Assembly (NCBI GenBank): GCA_025966255.1
Contig: JAOPVG010000522.1
Location: forward strand, 1 to 7,173
Reading direction: 5' to 3'
Length of the DNA stretch: 7,173 bases
Origin: Jatrophihabitans sp.
GTDB lineage: Bacteria > Actinomycetota > Actinomycetes > Mycobacteriales > Jatrophihabitantaceae
Shown in pieces: positions 4,616 through 7,173 of this stretch. The notes under the pieces were generated by a model. The model worked only from the letters and a program-made list of their open reading frames with translations, did not search any database and was not told the DNA's origin. Both the position numbers and the translations under genes were made by a program. The stretch's first letter is position 1, and each line of letters begins with the position of its first letter.

Positions 4616-7173
4616 ATGACCGAGGCCGATGTGACCCGCTCAGCCGAGTCGACCCACGCCCACGACGCGCCGGACGCCGCTGCGCATGCAGGCGCCCATA
4701 GCGCCACCGAAACCTCACCTGCGCCGGTCTACCCCGCAGACGGTCTGCAGGTCGAGCGCATCTACACCACGCCGGGCGTGCACCCGTACGCCGAGGTGAC
4801 CTGGGAACGCCGTGACATCGTCATGACCAACTGGCGGGACGGCTCGATCAACTTCGAGCAGCGTGGGGTGGAGTTCCCGGACTTCTGGTCGGTCAACGCG
4901 GCGAACATCGTCACCACGAAGTACTTCCGCGGGGCGGTCGGTACCGACGTGCGGGAGTGGTCCCTGCGCCAGCTCATCGACCGCGTCGTGCTCACCTACC
5001 GGGCGGCGGGGGAGCAGCACGGCTACTTCGCCTCGCCGGGCGACGCCGAGATCTTCGAGCACGAGCTCACCTGGATGCTGCTGCACCAGGTGTTCAGCTT
5101 CAACTCTCCGGTCTGGTTCAACGTCGGCACGACCTCCCCGCAGCAGGTGAGCGCGTGCTTCATCCTGGCCGTCGACGACACGATGGACTCGATCCTGAAC
5201 TGGTACCGCGAAGAGGGCCTTATCTTCAAGGGCGGCTCCGGCGCGGGACTGAACCTGTCCCGGATCCGGTCGTCGAAGGAACTGCTGTCCTCGGGCGGCA
5301 CGGCATCCGGCCCGGTCTCGTTCATGCGCGGGGCCGATGCCTCGGCCGGCACGATCAAGTCCGGCGGCGCGACGCGACGAGCGGCGAAGATGGTCGTGCT
5401 CGACATCGACCACCCCGACATCTCCGAGTTCGTGACCACGAAGGCGCGCGAGGAGAACAAGATCCGCGTGCTGCGCGACGCCGGCTTCGACATGGACCTC
5501 GGCGGTTCGGACATCACGTCGGTGCAGTACCAGAACGCCAACAACTCGGTGCGGGTCAGCGACGAGTTCATGCGCGCGGTCGACGACGGCACGGACTTCG
5601 GTCTGCGCGCGCGCAGCACCCACGAGGTCATCGAGCGGGTGGACGCAAAGGGCCTGTTCCGTGAGGTCGCGCAGGCGGCGTGGGAGTGCGCCGATCCCGG
5701 CATCCAGTACGACGACACGATCAACGACTGGCACACCAACCCCGAGACTGGTCGCATCACCGCGTCCAACCCGTGCTCGGAGTACATGAGCCTGGACAAC
5801 ACGTCCTGCAACTTGGCGTCGCTGAACCTGATGACGTTCCTGCAGGACGACAACACGTTCGCGGCCGATCGGTTCGTCAAGGCGGTCGAGCTCATCATCA
5901 CCGCGATGGACATCTCCATCTGCTTCGCCGACTTCCCGACGGAGGCGATCGGCGTGAACACCCGCGCCTACCGTCAGCTCGGTATCGGCTACGCGAACCT
6001 CGGTGCGCTGCTCATGGCCACCGGTCTTGCCTACGACTCCGACGGCGGTCGCGCGATGGCCGGGGCGATCACGTCGCTCATGACGGGTGTCGCCTACCGC
6101 CGCTCGGCCGAGTTGGCCGGCATCGTCGGTCCCTACGAGGGATACGCCCGCAACGCGTCCGCGCACGCCCGGGTCATGCGCAAGCACGCCGCCGCCAACG
6201 ACGCGGTGCGTACGTTCCACAACAACGACCGCGTCATTACCGCGGTGGCCACCGAGGAGTGGGCCCGCGGCAACAAGATCGGCGAGAAGAACGGCTGGCG
6301 CAATGCGCAGGCCTCGGTGCTGGCCCCCACTGGCACGATCGGGCTGATGATGGACTGCGACACCACTGGTGTCGAGCCTGACCTCGCGCTCGTCAAGTTC
6401 AAGAAGCTGGTCGGCGGCGGCTCGATGCAGATCGTCAACCAGACGGTTCCGCGGGCGCTGCGCATCCTGGGCTACCAGGAGGAGCAGGTCGAGGCGATCG
6501 TCGAGTTCATCGCCGAGCACGGTCACGTCATCGACGCGCCGGGCCTGCGGCCGGAGCACTACGAGGTCTTCGACTGCGCGATGGGCGCTCGGGCGATCCG
6601 GCCGATGGGTCACGTCCGGATGATGGCCGCAGTCCAGCCGTTCCTGTCCGGAGCGATTTCCAAGACCGTCAACCTGCCCGAGACGGCGACCGTCGAGGAC
6701 ATCGAGGACGTCTACTTCCAGGGCTGGAAGCTCGGCTTGAAAGCGCTGGCCGTGTACCGGGACAACTGCAAGGTCGGTCAGCCGCTCTCGGCCGGCAAGC
6801 AGTCGACCGGCGAGAAGGCGACCAAGGTCGAGAAGGTCGTCGAGTACCGCCCGACCCGTACCCGGCTGCCGAAGTCGCGTCCGTCGCGCACCACGTCGTT
6901 CACCGTGGGCGGCGCCGAGGGTTACATGACGGCCGGCTCCTACCCCGACGACGGTCTGGGCGAGGTGTTCCTCAAGCTCGGCAAGCAGGGCTCGACGCTG
7001 GCCGGCGTGATGGACGCCTTCTCGATCGCGATCTCGATCGCGCTGCAGTACGGCGTGCCGCTCGAGACGTATGTCCAGAAGTTCACGAACATGCGCTTCG
7101 AGCCGGCCGGCCTCACCGACGACCCGGACATCCGGATGGCGCAGTCGATGCTGGACTACATCTTCCGGCGGCT
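4616..7173 (+). CDS. nrdJ: Class II, adenosylcobalamin-dependent ribonucleotide reductase (3' truncated by window)
   Basis: NrdJ reduces ribonucleotides to deoxyribonucleotides using a radical from adenosylcobalamin, so it works with or without oxygen. The frame stays open from ATG 4616 to the window end (852 full codons, ending DYIFRR). Actinobacterial homologues run to about 950 residues, so roughly 100 residues are missing, including the C-terminal cysteine-rich tail that re-reduces the active site. Visible: a variable Ala/His-rich N-terminal extension (1-43); the conserved TTPGVHPYAEVTWERRD start; Cys181 (SACFIL) and Cys398 (TSCNLAS), the redox pair; NPCSEYM with catalytic Asn385, Cys387 and Glu389; GGSGAGLNLSRIRS; the phosphate-binding PTGTIG (571-576); and FTVGGAEGYM late in the protein. 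All catalytic residues are present. It follows nrdR, its expected repressor. I see no cobalamin riboswitch upstream. Codon use is like that of its neighbours and no frameshift is seen. Confidence 0.96.
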   Translation, partial: MTEADVTRSAESTHAHDAPDAAAHAGAHSATETSPAPVYPADGLQVERIYTTPGVHPYAEVTWERRDIVMTNWRDGSINFEQRGVEFPDFWSVNAANIVTTKYFRGAVGTDVREWSLRQLIDRVVLTYRAAGEQHGYFASPGDAEIFEHELTWMLLHQVFSFNSPVWFNVGTTSPQQVSACFILAVDDTMDSILNWYREEGLIFKGGSGAGLNLSRIRSSKELLSSGGTASGPVSFMRGADASAGTIKSGGATRRAAKMVVLDIDHPDISEFVTTKAREENKIRVLRDAGFDMDLGGSDITSVQYQNANNSVRVSDEFMRAVDDGTDFGLRARSTHEVIERVDAKGLFREVAQAAWECADPGIQYDDTINDWHTNPETGRITASNPCSEYMSLDNTSCNLASLNLMTFLQDDNTFAADRFVKAVELIITAMDISICFADFPTEAIGVNTRAYRQLGIGYANLGALLMATGLAYDSDGGRAMAGAITSLMTGVAYRRSAELAGIVGPYEGYARNASAHARVMRKHAAANDAVRTFHNNDRVITAVATEEWARGNKIGEKNGWRNAQASVLAPTGTIGLMMDCDTTGVEPDLALVKFKKLVGGGSMQIVNQTVPRALRILGYQEEQVEAIVEFIAEHGHVIDAPGLRPEHYEVFDCAMGARAIRPMGHVRMMAAVQPFLSGAISKTVNLPETATVEDIEDVYFQGWKLGLKALAVYRDNCKVGQPLSAGKQSTGEKATKVEKVVEYRPTRTRLPKSRPSRTTSFTVGGAEGYMTAGSYPDDGLGEVFLKLGKQGSTLAGVMDAFSIAISIALQYGVPLETYVQKFTNMRFEPAGLTDDPDIRMAQSMLDYIFRR

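Noticed and set aside
4715..6613. 632-residue minus-strand open frame
   Set aside because: It lies wholly opposite nrdJ, whose plus-strand translation shows every conserved class II reductase motif; the antisense product is His/Arg/Val/Asp-rich with no recognisable domain.

Overview
The window is GC-rich, with strongly G/C-biased third codon positions, strong GGAGG-type ribosome sites and actinobacterial gene families: an ESX/type VII EccC ATPase, a mycobacterial-type LexA with SOS boxes of the TCGAAC-N4-GTTCGA type, a lexA-linked LysM membrane protein, NrdR and a class II ribonucleotide reductase. It is chromosomal DNA of an actinobacterium; I cannot name the genus.

Layout. Bases 1-2037 (+) hold the C-terminal part of eccC, already open at the left edge, with the end of its first ATPase domain and all of domains 2 and 3. 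A 40-bp convergent gap with two GC hairpins separates it from lexA (2078-2932, -). Between lexA and a divergent LysM gene (3238-3681, +) lies a 305-bp control region with one LexA box on the lexA side and a tandem series of three good boxes plus one weak box on the LysM side. A 387-bp intergenic region follows, with hairpins, a candidate promoter, a NrdR-box-like palindrome and a same-strand series of DnaA-box-like 9-mers. Then come nrdR (4069-4530, +) and nrdJ (4616 to beyond the right edge, +; about 852 codons visible).

How the parts fit. From lexA onward the window is a DNA-damage and dNTP-supply block. LexA represses itself and the LysM protein, which by position and architecture is the SOS-induced division inhibitor of the YneA / DivS / Rv2719c kind. 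NrdR represses ribonucleotide reductase genes according to nucleotide state, and NrdJ is the B12-dependent reductase that makes dNTPs. The gene order lexA - LysM - nrdR - nrdJ resembles that known in other actinobacteria, so the genes are not new. The less ordinary part is the regulatory DNA: four LexA sites packed onto one promoter and leader, and an nrdRJ leader that appears to combine NrdR and DnaA (replication initiator) input. I see no mobile element, CRISPR array, tRNA or rRNA, and no novel multi-gene system.

Promoters, operator sites and hairpins were read by eye, without a scoring matrix or folding program.
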